A stretch of DNA of 44,042 bases from positions 63,886-107,927 of the forward strand of contig LAQC01000008.1 in assembly GCA_000981645.1 (NCBI GenBank), read 5' to 3'. The translations under genes and the position numbers were made by a program. This document shows positions 8,831-19,491 of the stretch, piece after piece (position 1 is the stretch's first letter; each line of letters opens with the position of its first letter). The notes below the pieces were generated by a model that was not told the DNA's origin, did not search any database, and saw only the letters and a list, made by a program, of their open reading frames with translations. Source of the stretch: Cryomorphaceae bacterium ASP10-05a. GTDB taxonomy: Bacteria; Bacteroidota; Bacteroidia; Flavobacteriales_D; Sanyastnellaceae.

Positions 8831-9856
8831 TTAGTTGATTTTTAAAATTTCAAGCGGGTAGTGGTGCTTTTTATTGAATACAAATTCTTTGTCGTTTAAG
8901 GTTAGCAGGAATGCAACTAAGTCTGTTTTCTCATCAGAAGTGAGACTAATAGGTTCTTTTAACTCTTCAGAGATAGCCGTTTTATCTGTTATCCCGTTCG
9001 TGTAATGGCTGATTACCTCTCTAATAGTAGAGAACCTTCCATCGTGCATATAAGGGAATGTGTAGCTAAGGTTTCTTAATGAAGGCACCTTGAATAGGAG
9101 GCTATCTTTGGCTAGCTTAGTGTGGTTGAATTTGCCATAATCATTAAGAGTAGAATCTATCTCTAGCCCATTCTTTTTAAACTGATAATTAGAAAAAAGG
9201 GGTTGGATATGACACGTATTACAATTTTTTTCAAATAGCCTTTTACCAGTTAGCTCTTTTGCTGTAAATTTTTCTTCCTTTCTCATCACTTTGTCATACT
9301 TGGAATTGGCAGAGATAAGTGTTAGTTGAAATTGAGAAAGCGCTTTTAACAAGTGTTCACCAGTAACCACGCTATCATTAAAAGCCTTCATAAATAAATC
9401 AGGGTAAATGGATGAGTTCTGGAGCTTGGAAATTACTGAAATCAACTCTTCTCCCATTTCTGATTTACTAGTTAAAGGAGCTAAAGCTTGAACATCTAAG
9501 TGATTTACTGCACCGTCCCACATAAAAGAAGATTGCCATGCTAGGTTGAATAATGCTGGCGCATTTCTCGTTCCTATTAGGTCACTTATGCCATGACTCA
9601 GTTCGTGGTCCGTATGTGCAAATGCATTGTAGGGAGAATGGCATGAAGCGCATGAAATGCTTCTGTCTTTAGAAAGGATAGGGTCATAAAAGAGTACTCT
9701 GCCTAGATTTATAGCTCCTTGGCTTAACGGATTTTTTTCTAAATCGTACGTTGGTTCAGGGAAATCTGCAGGGAATATTTCTATGAGAGATTCTTTATTT
9801 ACTCCTAAACCAAAAGAAATAAAGAATAGCGATATGATGGAAATTAGAATTTTCAT
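8831..9856 (-). CDS. Diheme cytochrome c peroxidase family protein, MbnH/MauG-like
   Basis: This 341-residue exported protein has signal peptide MKILISIISLFFISFGLG. It carries two c-heme sites, CASCH (69-73) and CNTCH (212-216), plus PYMHDGRF (268-275), all typical of the CcpA/MauG family. Such proteins either reduce H2O2 or, as in MauG and MbnH, use a bis-Fe(IV) state to modify a partner protein. The neighbour MbnP-like gene overlaps by 4 nt (ATGA), which favours the MbnH role over a plain peroxidase. In methanotrophs MbnH oxidises a Trp on MbnP to kynurenine. The axial ligand that separates these classes cannot be assigned without an alignment. Confidence 0.87.
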   Translation of the reverse strand: MKILISIISLFFISFGLGVNKESLIEIFPADFPEPTYDLEKNPLSQGAINLGRVLFYDPILSKDRSISCASCHSPYNAFAHTDHELSHGISDLIGTRNAPALFNLAWQSSFMWDGAVNHLDVQALAPLTSKSEMGEELISVISKLQNSSIYPDLFMKAFNDSVVTGEHLLKALSQFQLTLISANSKYDKVMRKEEKFTAKELTGKRLFEKNCNTCHIQPLFSNYQFKKNGLEIDSTLNDYGKFNHTKLAKDSLLFKVPSLRNLSYTFPYMHDGRFSTIREVISHYTNGITDKTAISEELKEPISLTSDEKTDLVAFLLTLNDKEFVFNKKHHYPLEILKIN

Positions 9857-10530
9857 CTTTCACTAGAAATAGAATCACCTATAATTTTCAGGAGCTGGGT
9901 AGCATCTTCCCCAGGACTCATCACAGAATATAGAAAGGGAAGGTCAATTTCTTTAAAAAAGGAATCCAAAGGAATTAGAATGAATTTTTCTTTCCCTTTG
10001 GGCATTTTCAGAGATACTTCTGTCAATGAATTATTGGGGTAACTATAGCCTCCTAAATGAAATTGGAATTCATTTTTACGGGTCGGGCATAAAGCAGAAG
10101 ACCCTTCTAATTTTAAGTTTATATACCCACTTTGCCAGCTCCAGTACATGCCTTTCATAGGGTCTAAATCACCCCCGTGTGCACCTGTTGAGTTGGTGGT
10201 GCTATCTACACCGATTTGAAAGGATATGCGATTAAATTCCTTAGCGGTAGAGAATCTTAATTTTGTAGTTTCTTTTTTCTCTGCGTCTATTAGAAAGTGT
10301 GTTTGCTTTAAGGAGTGAACGGAATCTTTTCCATTAAATAGGGTCACCGAAGAGATGTAAAATCGAAAAGCGTCTATTTGCAGACTGTCTTTTAAAGATT
10401 TAGAATACGTTTTCACACCAATTTCCAGAGGCTGATTTCCCAATGTAAATTCAAACGCCAAAGATTGTGATTGACTACTCATAGAATAACACGTATGCAT
10501 CAGCACCAGAAGGAAGAGTGCTTTTATCAT
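9853..10530 (-). CDS. MbnP-like protein
   Basis: This 225-residue exported protein (signal peptide up to about residue 20) matches the MbnP-like family. Features are FRFYISSVTLF (56-66), HFLIDAE (78-84), FQIGVD (104-109) and GAHGGDLDPMKGMYWSWQSGY (116-136), followed by FHLGGY (157-162). Methanotroph MbnP is a periplasmic copper-binding protein matured by MbnH through oxidation of a tryptophan; the Trp130 and Trp132 region is conserved in this family. Its start overlaps the upstream stop (ATGA) and its stop overlaps the peroxidase start (ATGA), so MbnP and MbnH are translationally coupled. I see no methanobactin precursor or MbnB/MbnC gene. Copper binding here is inferred from the family. Confidence 0.82.
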   Translation of the reverse strand: MIKALFLLVLMHTCYSMSSQSQSLAFEFTLGNQPLEIGVKTYSKSLKDSLQIDAFRFYISSVTLFNGKDSVHSLKQTHFLIDAEKKETTKLRFSTAKEFNRISFQIGVDSTTNSTGAHGGDLDPMKGMYWSWQSGYINLKLEGSSALCPTRKNEFQFHLGGYSYPNNSLTEVSLKMPKGKEKFILIPLDSFFKEIDLPFLYSVMSPGEDATQLLKIIGDSISSER

Positions 10531-10982
10531 TTGCGTCCTTTATGTCTAGGAGGAGAAAATACGCGACTGATTTCTGTCATTAAATCATCGAAACGATCGA
10601 TTTGATTAGGTTCACACAGGTCTTTTATATCTTTAAAATGGTTGTATTGTAGAGTCTCTATTTCGCTTTGCAACGCTCCGATTTCAATGCTTAAAACTTC
10701 TGGAGAAAACGCTTCGGCTTCCATTTGAAGAAGCATATAGAGTTGATTTTTTTTATCGAAAAGAAGCCCTTTTTTTTTCTTAATGACAGGACGATGAGAC
10801 TCGATAAGTAAATCATACTCCTCTATCTGATTTTTAGTCAGATCTAATTTTTCAATAATGAAATTTCGTGGATTATTCCTTTCGTGCTTTCCTGGTTTGT
10901 GCGAAAGAATAAAACCGATTAGAAAAAGATTACAAACGAGAAGCACGATAACGGAGAGAGTTAGAAATTTGGATTTATTCAT
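10527..10982 (-). CDS. Periplasmic heavy-metal sensor-like (Spy/CpxP/CnrX type) protein
   Basis: This 151-residue protein has one N-terminal membrane anchor (about 8-28). A basic, His-containing segment (SHKPGKHERNN) and a long-helix periplasmic domain follow. LDLTKNQIEEYDLLIESH at 46-63 is the LT-Q motif seen in Spy, CpxP, ZraP and CnrX-like proteins, which form helical hairpins and bind metals or misfolded protein. It overlaps the preceding small gene by 8 nt and MbnP by 4 nt. Its position after a sigma factor and a small one-pass protein fits the CnrX sensor in CnrYXH. Metal specificity is unknown. Confidence 0.75.
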   Translation of the reverse strand: MNKSKFLTLSVIVLLVCNLFLIGFILSHKPGKHERNNPRNFIIEKLDLTKNQIEEYDLLIESHRPVIKKKKGLLFDKKNQLYMLLQMEAEAFSPEVLSIEIGALQSEIETLQYNHFKDIKDLCEPNQIDRFDDLMTEISRVFSPPRHKGRK

Positions 10983-11223
10983 AATCTAAGTATGTGTTTG
11001 TCTCAGTTATTAAGCTCGCTGAAATTTGATTCTGAGTTGTAGAGTTTAGCTCGGAAGTAACGAATACCTCTAAAGAAATTAAACATAAAAATACCGCCGC
11101 AGCGGCTCTTATGTAGTGCATAGGGATAATAGTTTCCTGCTCCAGCTTGGCGGTGATTTCATTAAAAAGAGAGCATCGTACCTCTACTTTTTTAATTCTA
11201 GTAAATAATTCTAATTCTTGCAT
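10975..11223 (-). CDS. Small one-pass membrane protein, candidate anti-sigma factor
   Basis: This 82-residue protein has a charged cytoplasmic N-terminus of about 36 residues, one membrane helix (about 37-57) and a short polar periplasmic tail. It has no zinc-binding or FecR-type motif. The size and layout resemble CnrY, the minimal anti-sigma that holds ECF sigma CnrH with a short cytoplasmic peptide. It follows the ECF gene by 26 nt and overlaps the sensor-like gene by 8 nt. The anti-sigma role is inferred from context alone; there is no recognisable homology. Confidence 0.62.
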   Translation of the reverse strand: MQELELFTRIKKVEVRCSLFNEITAKLEQETIIPMHYIRAAAAVFLCLISLEVFVTSELNSTTQNQISASLITETNTYLDYE

Positions 11224-11249
11224 GGGTGTTTGTTTGACGATTTTCAGCC

Positions 11250-11765
11250 TTAAAGTCCTTCGGTCTTCTCTATGAATTTCTTCAAGTTTACTTTAGCTCT
11301 AAAAAACAGAGCCTCCACAGCTTTTGGACTGAGCTTCATAATCTCTGCTACTTCGGCTGTTTTCTTCTGTTCTATTTTTAATAGTATTAACGCTGTTTTT
11401 TGATTTTCAGGCAGGCTGTTTATTTGGAGGAATAGTCTTTGAAGGTCTTCTTTGTCCTCTAATTGAACTCCAGGGTGGTCGAAATTAGCGATTTGAATAG
11501 TTGTTGAATCTATACTTTTCGCTTGAAAAAGCGCTTTCCTTTTATTTCTCTTTTGAGCCTTTAAAAAATCTAGAGAGGTGTTAATGGTAATTCTGTAAAT
11601 CCAGGTTTTTAAAGAAGATTGATGCTTAAACTTAGTTATGTTTTTATGAACGGAGATGAAAACATCTTGTGTTATTTCTTCAGCATCCTGCGTGTTTTGC
11701 ACATAAGATAGGGCCAGGTTAAATACTGCATGTTTATGGAGGGTATAGATTTCCTCTAGCGTCAT
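11250..11765 (-). CDS. ECF RNA polymerase sigma factor
   Basis: This 171-residue sigma-70 family protein has region 2 at about 5-75 (ITQDVFISVHKNITKF and LKTWIYRITIN) and region 4 at about 110-165 (LPENQKTALILLKIEQ, then the helix-turn-helix AEVAEIMKLSPKAVEALFFR). It lacks regions 1 and 3, as expected for ECF factors. It is the first gene of the metal-linked operon down to 7451 and so probably controls its own operon in answer to the downstream membrane and periplasmic proteins. The upstream TAAATTTTG (11774-11782, minus) is one base off the housekeeping -7 spacing. Confidence 0.93.
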   Translation of the reverse strand: MTLEEIYTLHKHAVFNLALSYVQNTQDAEEITQDVFISVHKNITKFKHQSSLKTWIYRITINTSLDFLKAQKRNKRKALFQAKSIDSTTIQIANFDHPGVQLEDKEDLQRLFLQINSLPENQKTALILLKIEQKKTAEVAEIMKLSPKAVEALFFRAKVNLKKFIEKTEGL

Positions 11766-12168
11766 ATAAAGTTCAAAATTTAGGTGCTAAGGTGAGAAGA
11801 ATTAAAGCACTTTCTTTCAAGGCTTTTTATTATTCATGTAATACAAGCATTTTCTCGTGTCAAGTGTAGCTGAAGATTTAGTCGTCATTTGACGTTATTG
11901 TTCCAATTTCTACGCATAGAAGGGTGCCGATACAAATGGGGTATTGGATTGTGAGCCTGCAAGCTAAATTGATTGTTTTAGGGAGAGCCTCGGTTAACAG
12001 GCTTTTTATTATTGGCACCTTTTATGGAAGTAGCATGGTTCTGCTGGTTAAAATGTGGGTGAAATAACTTTAACAGAACCGCGTTAAGAATTTTACTGCA
12101 AAAAGGTATTACCACAACCAGTCCGAACTAAATTTAAAAGATTAAAACCGCTTAAAATCTATAATTAA
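11766..12168. other. Gene-free divergent intergenic region with repeats and a terminator-like hairpin
   Basis: This 403-nt region lies between the ECF operon and the TPR gene. It holds two copies of AGGCTTTTTATTATT (11820-11834 and 11999-12013). It also holds the 12-bp inverted repeat CGTCATTTGACG (11883-11894) and a terminator-like AGCCT/AGGCT hairpin with a T-run (11986-12007). A weak hairpin is formed by 12037-12054 with 12069-12080. TAAATTTA at 12129-12136 is a possible -7 element for the TPR gene. A 43-codon frame (11936-12067) is open but unconvincing. A small RNA is possible. Confidence 0.5.
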
Positions 12169-15100
12169 ATGGGGATTAGAATAGGAGTAATTTTATTAGT
12201 GTTATCTGCATGGGCCAATTCGATGTTAGCTCAGAAGACAGCCATAGACTATTCAGAATATTACGAGTACAATGAGGCGCTTAACTTTTTCGAAAAAGAA
12301 AAATTTGCTTCAGCGTTGCAAAATTTTGAAGCGACTATCTTATCCATCTCAGACCCTTATCAAGAAGTACGAGTAAATGCGGAATATTATAGAGGAGTCT
12401 GTGCATTATTCCTTCAGCATAAAGATGCTGAATTCCTGCTAGAGCGTTTCACTATAGAGCACCCAGATAGTCCGTGGGTTCAGAAGATTTACGTTCAAAT
12501 AGGAGATTATAATTTTAAGAAGAGGAAATACAAAAAGGCCACTTACTGGTATAAGAAAGTAAAAGAATACAAGCTAAAAGGACAGGAAGAAATAGCATAC
12601 AAGTACAAGAGAGCATATTCATATTTCTATGTGAATAACTACACCAAAGCTAAGCCAGGATTCTTCGAGATAAAGGATTTAGATTCTGAATACAAAGATG
12701 CGGCAACCTATTATTACTCACATATAGCTTATGAAGAAGCGAATTACCAAACCGCTCTTGATGGATTTTCTATATTAAAAAACAACCCATCCTTTGAGCC
12801 TATAACGCCATACTACATAGCTCAAATATATTTTCTTCAAGAAAAACATGATTTAGTGTTAGAGTACGCTCCGCCACTTATAGATGGAGAGCAAGTGAGT
12901 GTGGAGCGTGTACCTGAGATAGCTAGAATAGTGGGAGAGTCTTACTTTGTCAAAGATCGGTTTGATGAAGCGCTACCTTACCTGGAGTTATACCATAAGG
13001 AAACGCCTGAAAAGCATAAGGTACGCGCTGATTATTATCAGCTGGGATATGTTTATTATAGAAATAAATCCTATGAAAAAGCCCTTGAATTATTTTCCGA
13101 AGTTACAGATGAAGAAGATGAAATGAGTCAGTTAGCCAATTATCACATGGCTGATTGTTATCTTAAGCTAGATCAAAAACCTTATGCCAGATCTGCTTTC
13201 AAGCAGGCTTTTGAGATGGACTTTGATGCAGAAATAAAAGAAGATGCGTTATTTAATTATGCCAAGCTTGCTTTTGAATTAAGCTATAATCCATTCCATG
13301 AAGCCATAGTAGCTTTCGAGGGGTATATTGAGGATTATCCAGAGTCAGAGAGAAGTGAAGAGGCGTATGAATTCCTGTTGAATGTGTATATGAAGTCCAA
13401 AAACTATGAAGCAGCGTTAAATAGTTTAGATAGGATTTCTAATAAGGATCAGCGAACTAAAGAAGCTTACCAGATAGTTACTTTTAATCGTGCTGTAGAG
13501 CTTTTTAATCAGAAAAAATATGATGAGAGTGCCACTTATTTTAATAAAGTAAACACCTATTCTGTAAATCAAGATTTAATAGCAGAAGCCATTTACTGGA
13601 AAGCAGAGTTAGCTTATAAGCAAGGGGATTATCAGAGAGCAGCGAACATGTTCACTGACTTCTTACTTGAGCCTGGCGGTTTTAATTCAGACTGGTATGA
13701 TGATGCTTATTACAATGCGGGTTACTCTTATTTCAAACTAAAAAACTATGGACAGGCATTAGGTATGTTGAGAAAATTCTCTGACAATTACAGCGGAGAT
13801 GACTCTAGAAAATTAAATGACGCTTACCTAAGAATCGGAGATTGTTTTTACGTAGATAAGAAATACACACAAGCCATAGGTTTTTATAATAGAGCTATAA
13901 GCTTAAATGAACTAGGTAGCGATTATGCGATGTACCAAAAAGCGATTTGTCAGGGTTTATCGGGAGATACAGATTCTAAAATCAGTACGCTAAATCGAAT
14001 TATCAATAGTGATAGTAAGGGTCGATATGTATTGGACTCGAAATTCGAAATAGCTGAAACCTATAGAATCATTGATAATGATACTAAGGCTTTAGAAACG
14101 TACTTGGGTATAATTGAAACTAATCCGAGCAGTCAGTACGCTAAAAGATCATTGAAAAACATTGTGTTTTTGCACCGCAGACAGGGAAATAACACAGAAG
14201 CTTTAGCTGCGTTTGATCAGATAGTAGACAAGTATTCTTCAGACAAAGTGATGAATGAGGCGCTTCAGTTGGTAAAAGATATTTATATCCAAGAAAGAGG
14301 TCTTTCAGCATATAATTCATTAGTAACAGGAAACCCAATATTAGATATCACTACCGCTAGTATAGATAGTACAGCTTATCAAGTAGCGCTAGATAGTTAT
14401 TTCGATATGAGCTATTCTAAGGCTAAAGATTCATTTGAAGAATACATTGGCCAGTTCACCCCAGGTTTGTTCTCAGTAGAAGCACATTATTATTTAGCTG
14501 AAATTTATTTCGAAGAAGGGGCGAAGACCAAAGCTCTGGCCAACTATAACTTTGTGATAACACAGCCCGTTTCCGAGTATTCAGAAGGGTCACTAAAAAC
14601 TGCAGCGACCATTAACTTTAATAATAAATACTATGATGCGGCATTAAATAATTATATAGAATTAGAGGGAGTAGCGGTGCAAAAGATGAATCTGCTAGAA
14701 GCAGAAATTGGTCAAATGAGGTGCTATTATGAGTTGATGAGGTTTGATTACGCATTAGACTATGCCCAGCGAGTTCTAGATAATGGGGATACTCCTGTGG
14801 AGATAAAGAATCAAGCTTATATGATCAGGGGAAAAATAAGGTACGACAAGGGGAATTATGATGAGGCTTACTACGATTTTAAAGAAGTTCAAAAGGCCGT
14901 GTCGCTTTTAGGAGCAGAGGCTAAGTATTATATGGCTCAAATAGCCTTTGATAAAGGAGCTTATAAGAACTGTGAGAAAGAAGTTTTTGAGCTAATAGAG
15001 AACTTTAGCGCTTACAGTAAATATAAGTTTGAAGGGTTTCTTCTGTTAGTAGAAGCTTATGTAGCGCTAGAGGATATCTTCCAGGCTAAAGCTACACTCA

Positions 15101-15243
15101 ATGCACTTATCGAAAACGCCAATGAAGATTGGGTAAAAGAACGTTCGAGAGCTAGGTTAGTTGAGCTCGAAGCCATAGAAAAAGCGGCATTAGAGCAGGG
15201 GGAGGATAATGATGTGGAAATAGAATTATTTGATGAGGAATAA
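12169..15243 (+). CDS. Large tetratricopeptide repeat (TPR) protein
   Basis: This 1024-residue exported protein has signal peptide MGIRIGVILLVLSAWANSMLAQ. The rest is a run of TPR units, for example FKKRKYKKATYWYKKVKEY, YRNKSYEKALELFSEVTD, YKQGDYQRAANMFTDFL and YDKGNYDEAYYDFKEV. There is an acidic C-terminal tail (EQGEDNDVEIELFDEE). It has no enzyme domain, so it is a periplasmic or outer-membrane scaffold for protein interactions. It ends just before a beta-barrel gene, a pairing common in Bacteroidota, which suggests it assists that barrel. Exact function unknown. Confidence 0.87.
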   Translation: MGIRIGVILLVLSAWANSMLAQKTAIDYSEYYEYNEALNFFEKEKFASALQNFEATILSISDPYQEVRVNAEYYRGVCALFLQHKDAEFLLERFTIEHPDSPWVQKIYVQIGDYNFKKRKYKKATYWYKKVKEYKLKGQEEIAYKYKRAYSYFYVNNYTKAKPGFFEIKDLDSEYKDAATYYYSHIAYEEANYQTALDGFSILKNNPSFEPITPYYIAQIYFLQEKHDLVLEYAPPLIDGEQVSVERVPEIARIVGESYFVKDRFDEALPYLELYHKETPEKHKVRADYYQLGYVYYRNKSYEKALELFSEVTDEEDEMSQLANYHMADCYLKLDQKPYARSAFKQAFEMDFDAEIKEDALFNYAKLAFELSYNPFHEAIVAFEGYIEDYPESERSEEAYEFLLNVYMKSKNYEAALNSLDRISNKDQRTKEAYQIVTFNRAVELFNQKKYDESATYFNKVNTYSVNQDLIAEAIYWKAELAYKQGDYQRAANMFTDFLLEPGGFNSDWYDDAYYNAGYSYFKLKNYGQALGMLRKFSDNYSGDDSRKLNDAYLRIGDCFYVDKKYTQAIGFYNRAISLNELGSDYAMYQKAICQGLSGDTDSKISTLNRIINSDSKGRYVLDSKFEIAETYRIIDNDTKALETYLGIIETNPSSQYAKRSLKNIVFLHRRQGNNTEALAAFDQIVDKYSSDKVMNEALQLVKDIYIQERGLSAYNSLVTGNPILDITTASIDSTAYQVALDSYFDMSYSKAKDSFEEYIGQFTPGLFSVEAHYYLAEIYFEEGAKTKALANYNFVITQPVSEYSEGSLKTAATINFNNKYYDAALNNYIELEGVAVQKMNLLEAEIGQMRCYYELMRFDYALDYAQRVLDNGDTPVEIKNQAYMIRGKIRYDKGNYDEAYYDFKEVQKAVSLLGAEAKYYMAQIAFDKGAYKNCEKEVFELIENFSAYSKYKFEGFLLLVEAYVALEDIFQAKATLNALIENANEDWVKERSRARLVELEAIEKAALEQGEDNDVEIELFDEE

Positions 15244-15256
15244 AAATAATAGAACT

Positions 15257-17059
15257 ATGATAGTAAACAGTATACATAAGAAGTTCCTAGTGGTTTTAGG
15301 CGGTTGTTTTTTCTTCTGCAGTTCTATGGTATTAGCCCAGCAGGATGCAGAACAAGATATAGATCTTAACGTGGTTATTCAGGGAAACGCAGAGTTATTC
15401 CTAAATGACGCTAATAAGGTGTCTAAAGTTCCTAAAGTTATAGAGTCTTCAGTAGAGTTGACTCCTATGGTGTATAGCTTGATTCCAAGAAAGCCAACCC
15501 AGAAAATAGATTTAAAGCCTGTGCCTGCAGCTAAAGTTACCATAGACAAACCATTGCCTAAACTGTTTAGGGCCTATGCTAAAGGAGCTGTAGGGACTAA
15601 GTTCACCGGGCTGGGAGAGCTTAGGTTTATGGATGGTTATAATAGAAACGGAACGTTTGATTCACACATAAAGTACTTTACGAGTGATGGCTTCGTGAGT
15701 CAGGCAGACTCTATAGCCGATTCATTCTCAGACCTATCTATAGGTGTGACAGGCAAGCGGTTTCTTAAAAAACACTCCATGGGAATAGCGGTGGATTATG
15801 ACCGTGAAAAAATTCATTATTACGGATATGATCCAGAGGTGTTTCCGGAAAATTTCGAAGTAGATGATAAAAGAATTTATAAAACTTTTAGTGTTGGAGC
15901 AAATATGAGAAGCTATCAGCGAGACACTACTAAAATGAACTACCGAGGATCGTTTGACTTTAAGCAGTTTTCAGATAATGTGAAAGGAGTAGAGAATAAC
16001 TTCATCGTAGGAGTGAATCTAAATAAATTTGTAGAGACAGAGAACTATGCATTAGGTGTGGATATAGATTATAATCAGTTCAAGCATGATGGTTTTCGCC
16101 CTGAAGCAGAGTTAAAACATACGAATACGGTCTTTACCTTAAACCCTACAGTTACTACGCACAGAAACGGGTTAATGGTAAAAGTAGGAGCTAAGTTAAC
16201 CGCCAATGCTACTGATGGAACTCAGCTAAAAGCATATCCAGATGTAGAAGCTAGATACAGCCTGTTTGACGGTATATTTATTCCTTACGCTGGGTTAGGC
16301 GGTGAGCTTCATAAAAACAGATATAGAACCATAGCTCAAGAAAATCCTTTTGTTCAGAGCTTTTTAGTGGATGATTTGGTGAATAGTGACGTACTCAGAA
16401 ATACCAATGAGAAGATAAATATTTATGGCGGAATCAGAGGGAATATATCGTCTGATATGAGTTTCAATGCTAAAATTTCTAGAGCCTCGTTCGATAATTT
16501 TATTTATTATGCCAATGATTCACTAGTCACTAAAGGGAATAGATTTAGAACTGAGTATGGAGATTTAACGCGAACGACCATTACGGGGGAGTTGACTTAC
16601 AATGCGGGCGATAAGATTAAGTTTTTCGGAAGAGGCGACTTTTTCATTTATGATGAAAGAAAAGCAGTGGAAACTACAACTAATCGAGAACCAGAAGAAG
16701 TCTGGAATCAGCCTAATAATAAGATAGCCATAAGCGCTAGTTATAACATAGAGAAGAAGTTGATCGCTGAGCTAGAGATAGCTGCGCTGGGAAAAAGAAG
16801 AGCTAAGTCTTTAGTGGAGATTGTAGAGCTCACTTCCGAGGATACGGGCGGAGAGTTCGTTACGGATGGGAGTAATAGCTACTACGCCTATACATTAGAT
16901 CCATTTGTAGATGTCACTCTAAAGGGGGAGTATAGATATACGAAAAGGCTATCTGTTTTTGTTCAGATAAATAACATGATAGCGGGAAAGTATCAGCGGT
17001 TTAATGCTTATCCAGTGCAGCGGTTTAATCTTATGGGAGGAGCCACGTATAGCTTTTAA
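15257..17059 (+). CDS. Outer-membrane beta-barrel protein (TonB-like barrel, no plug)
   Basis: From ATG 15257 this is 600 residues with signal peptide MIVNSIHKKFLVVLGGCFFF extending to LAQ. ATG 15233 would add 8 residues and overlap the TPR stop, so the start is uncertain. After a ~90-residue polar stretch the protein alternates short polar and aromatic strands, as in outer-membrane barrels (FNAKISRASFDNFIYYAND, GRGDFFIYDER). It ends in FNLMGGATYSF, with the terminal Phe typical of BAM substrates. I see neither a TonB plug domain nor a TonB box. It starts 13 nt after the TPR gene and is surely co-transcribed. Transport substrate, if any, is unknown. Confidence 0.8.
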   Translation: MIVNSIHKKFLVVLGGCFFFCSSMVLAQQDAEQDIDLNVVIQGNAELFLNDANKVSKVPKVIESSVELTPMVYSLIPRKPTQKIDLKPVPAAKVTIDKPLPKLFRAYAKGAVGTKFTGLGELRFMDGYNRNGTFDSHIKYFTSDGFVSQADSIADSFSDLSIGVTGKRFLKKHSMGIAVDYDREKIHYYGYDPEVFPENFEVDDKRIYKTFSVGANMRSYQRDTTKMNYRGSFDFKQFSDNVKGVENNFIVGVNLNKFVETENYALGVDIDYNQFKHDGFRPEAELKHTNTVFTLNPTVTTHRNGLMVKVGAKLTANATDGTQLKAYPDVEARYSLFDGIFIPYAGLGGELHKNRYRTIAQENPFVQSFLVDDLVNSDVLRNTNEKINIYGGIRGNISSDMSFNAKISRASFDNFIYYANDSLVTKGNRFRTEYGDLTRTTITGELTYNAGDKIKFFGRGDFFIYDERKAVETTTNREPEEVWNQPNNKIAISASYNIEKKLIAELEIAALGKRRAKSLVEIVELTSEDTGGEFVTDGSNSYYAYTLDPFVDVTLKGEYRYTKRLSVFVQINNMIAGKYQRFNAYPVQRFNLMGGATYSF

Positions 17060-17167
17060 AAGAGCGGTCTATGCCTTAAGTTCTAGACTTTTTGTAGCGC
17101 CATTATTAAGTAGAAATTTTCATTGTGAATAACTGTAAAATTATGTGGAAAAGCCCGCATATTTACT

Positions 17168-17181
17168 AGCGTTGCAACGCT
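17168..17181. repeat. Palindrome AGCGTTGCAACGCT upstream of gyrB
   Basis: A perfect 14-bp palindrome lies 100 nt before gyrB. Its half AGCGTTGCAA recurs elsewhere in the window (10668-10677 minus, 12312, 19302, 34885, 38004). The core GCGTTGCAA is also at 1102, and GCGTTGCAACGC is at 5103-5114. It may be a DNA-binding or genome-organising motif. The nearby TATCTTTA (17202-17209) is a 7/8 match to a -7 element for gyrB. Confidence 0.6.
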
Positions 17182-17263
17182 GCTTTACCCCCTGAATTCC
17201 GTATCTTTACCCTATAGAATAAACTGCTGTGAACGCTGCGGTTTTTCACGTTAATGCGATTAA

Positions 17264-19231
<1,968 letters not shown>

Positions 19232-19253
19232 TTAGCGAGCACATAAAATAGTT

Positions 19254-19284
19254 AAAGCCAGTTCTTTTAGAGCTGGCTTTTTTG
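19254..19284 (+). terminator. Intrinsic terminator of gyrB
   Basis: AAAGCCAG (19254-19261) pairs with CTGGCTTT (19273-19280). The inner arms TTCT/AGAG extend the stem to 12 bp with one G-T pair and a TTT loop, and a T-rich run follows. Confidence 0.9.
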
Positions 19285-19322
19285 TTTTAAAGTGTATTTT
19301 TAGCGTTGCAATAAGACAATAA

Positions 19323-19491
19323 ATGACCAAAACATTAGACCTTCTTTTTAAGATTTTTGGTGTTCCGTGGTTTGAGTTGGTGCCTTTTTTTAGCAGCAGT
19401 TCTTTTGCACGACTACTTTTCTAGCATTGGGTATGGGCACGATGTTGAAATGGAATCAGTAATGACTGAGGTGAAGTGTTTTGATAAGTAA
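19323..19491 (+). pseudogene. Possible small membrane protein gene broken by a frameshift in a T-run
   Basis: A frame opens at ATG 19323 (MTKTLDLLFKIFGVPWFELVPFF) and then runs into low-complexity Ser and a stop. The next frame, entered at the T7 run (about 19384-19390), continues with a hydrophobic then polar tail: LAAVLLHDYFSSIGYGHDVE and onward to FDK, stop at 19489-19491. Removing one T would join them into a 55-residue one-pass membrane protein. This may be a real mutation, a phase-variable tract, a sequencing error or chance. No homologue recognised. Confidence 0.3.

Noticed and set aside
11936-12067. 43-codon frame (MGYWIVSLQAKLIVLG...) in the ECF/TPR gap
   Set aside because: Short enough to occur by chance, overlaps hairpins and a repeat, and has no recognisable start context; kept only as a note in the intergenic entry.
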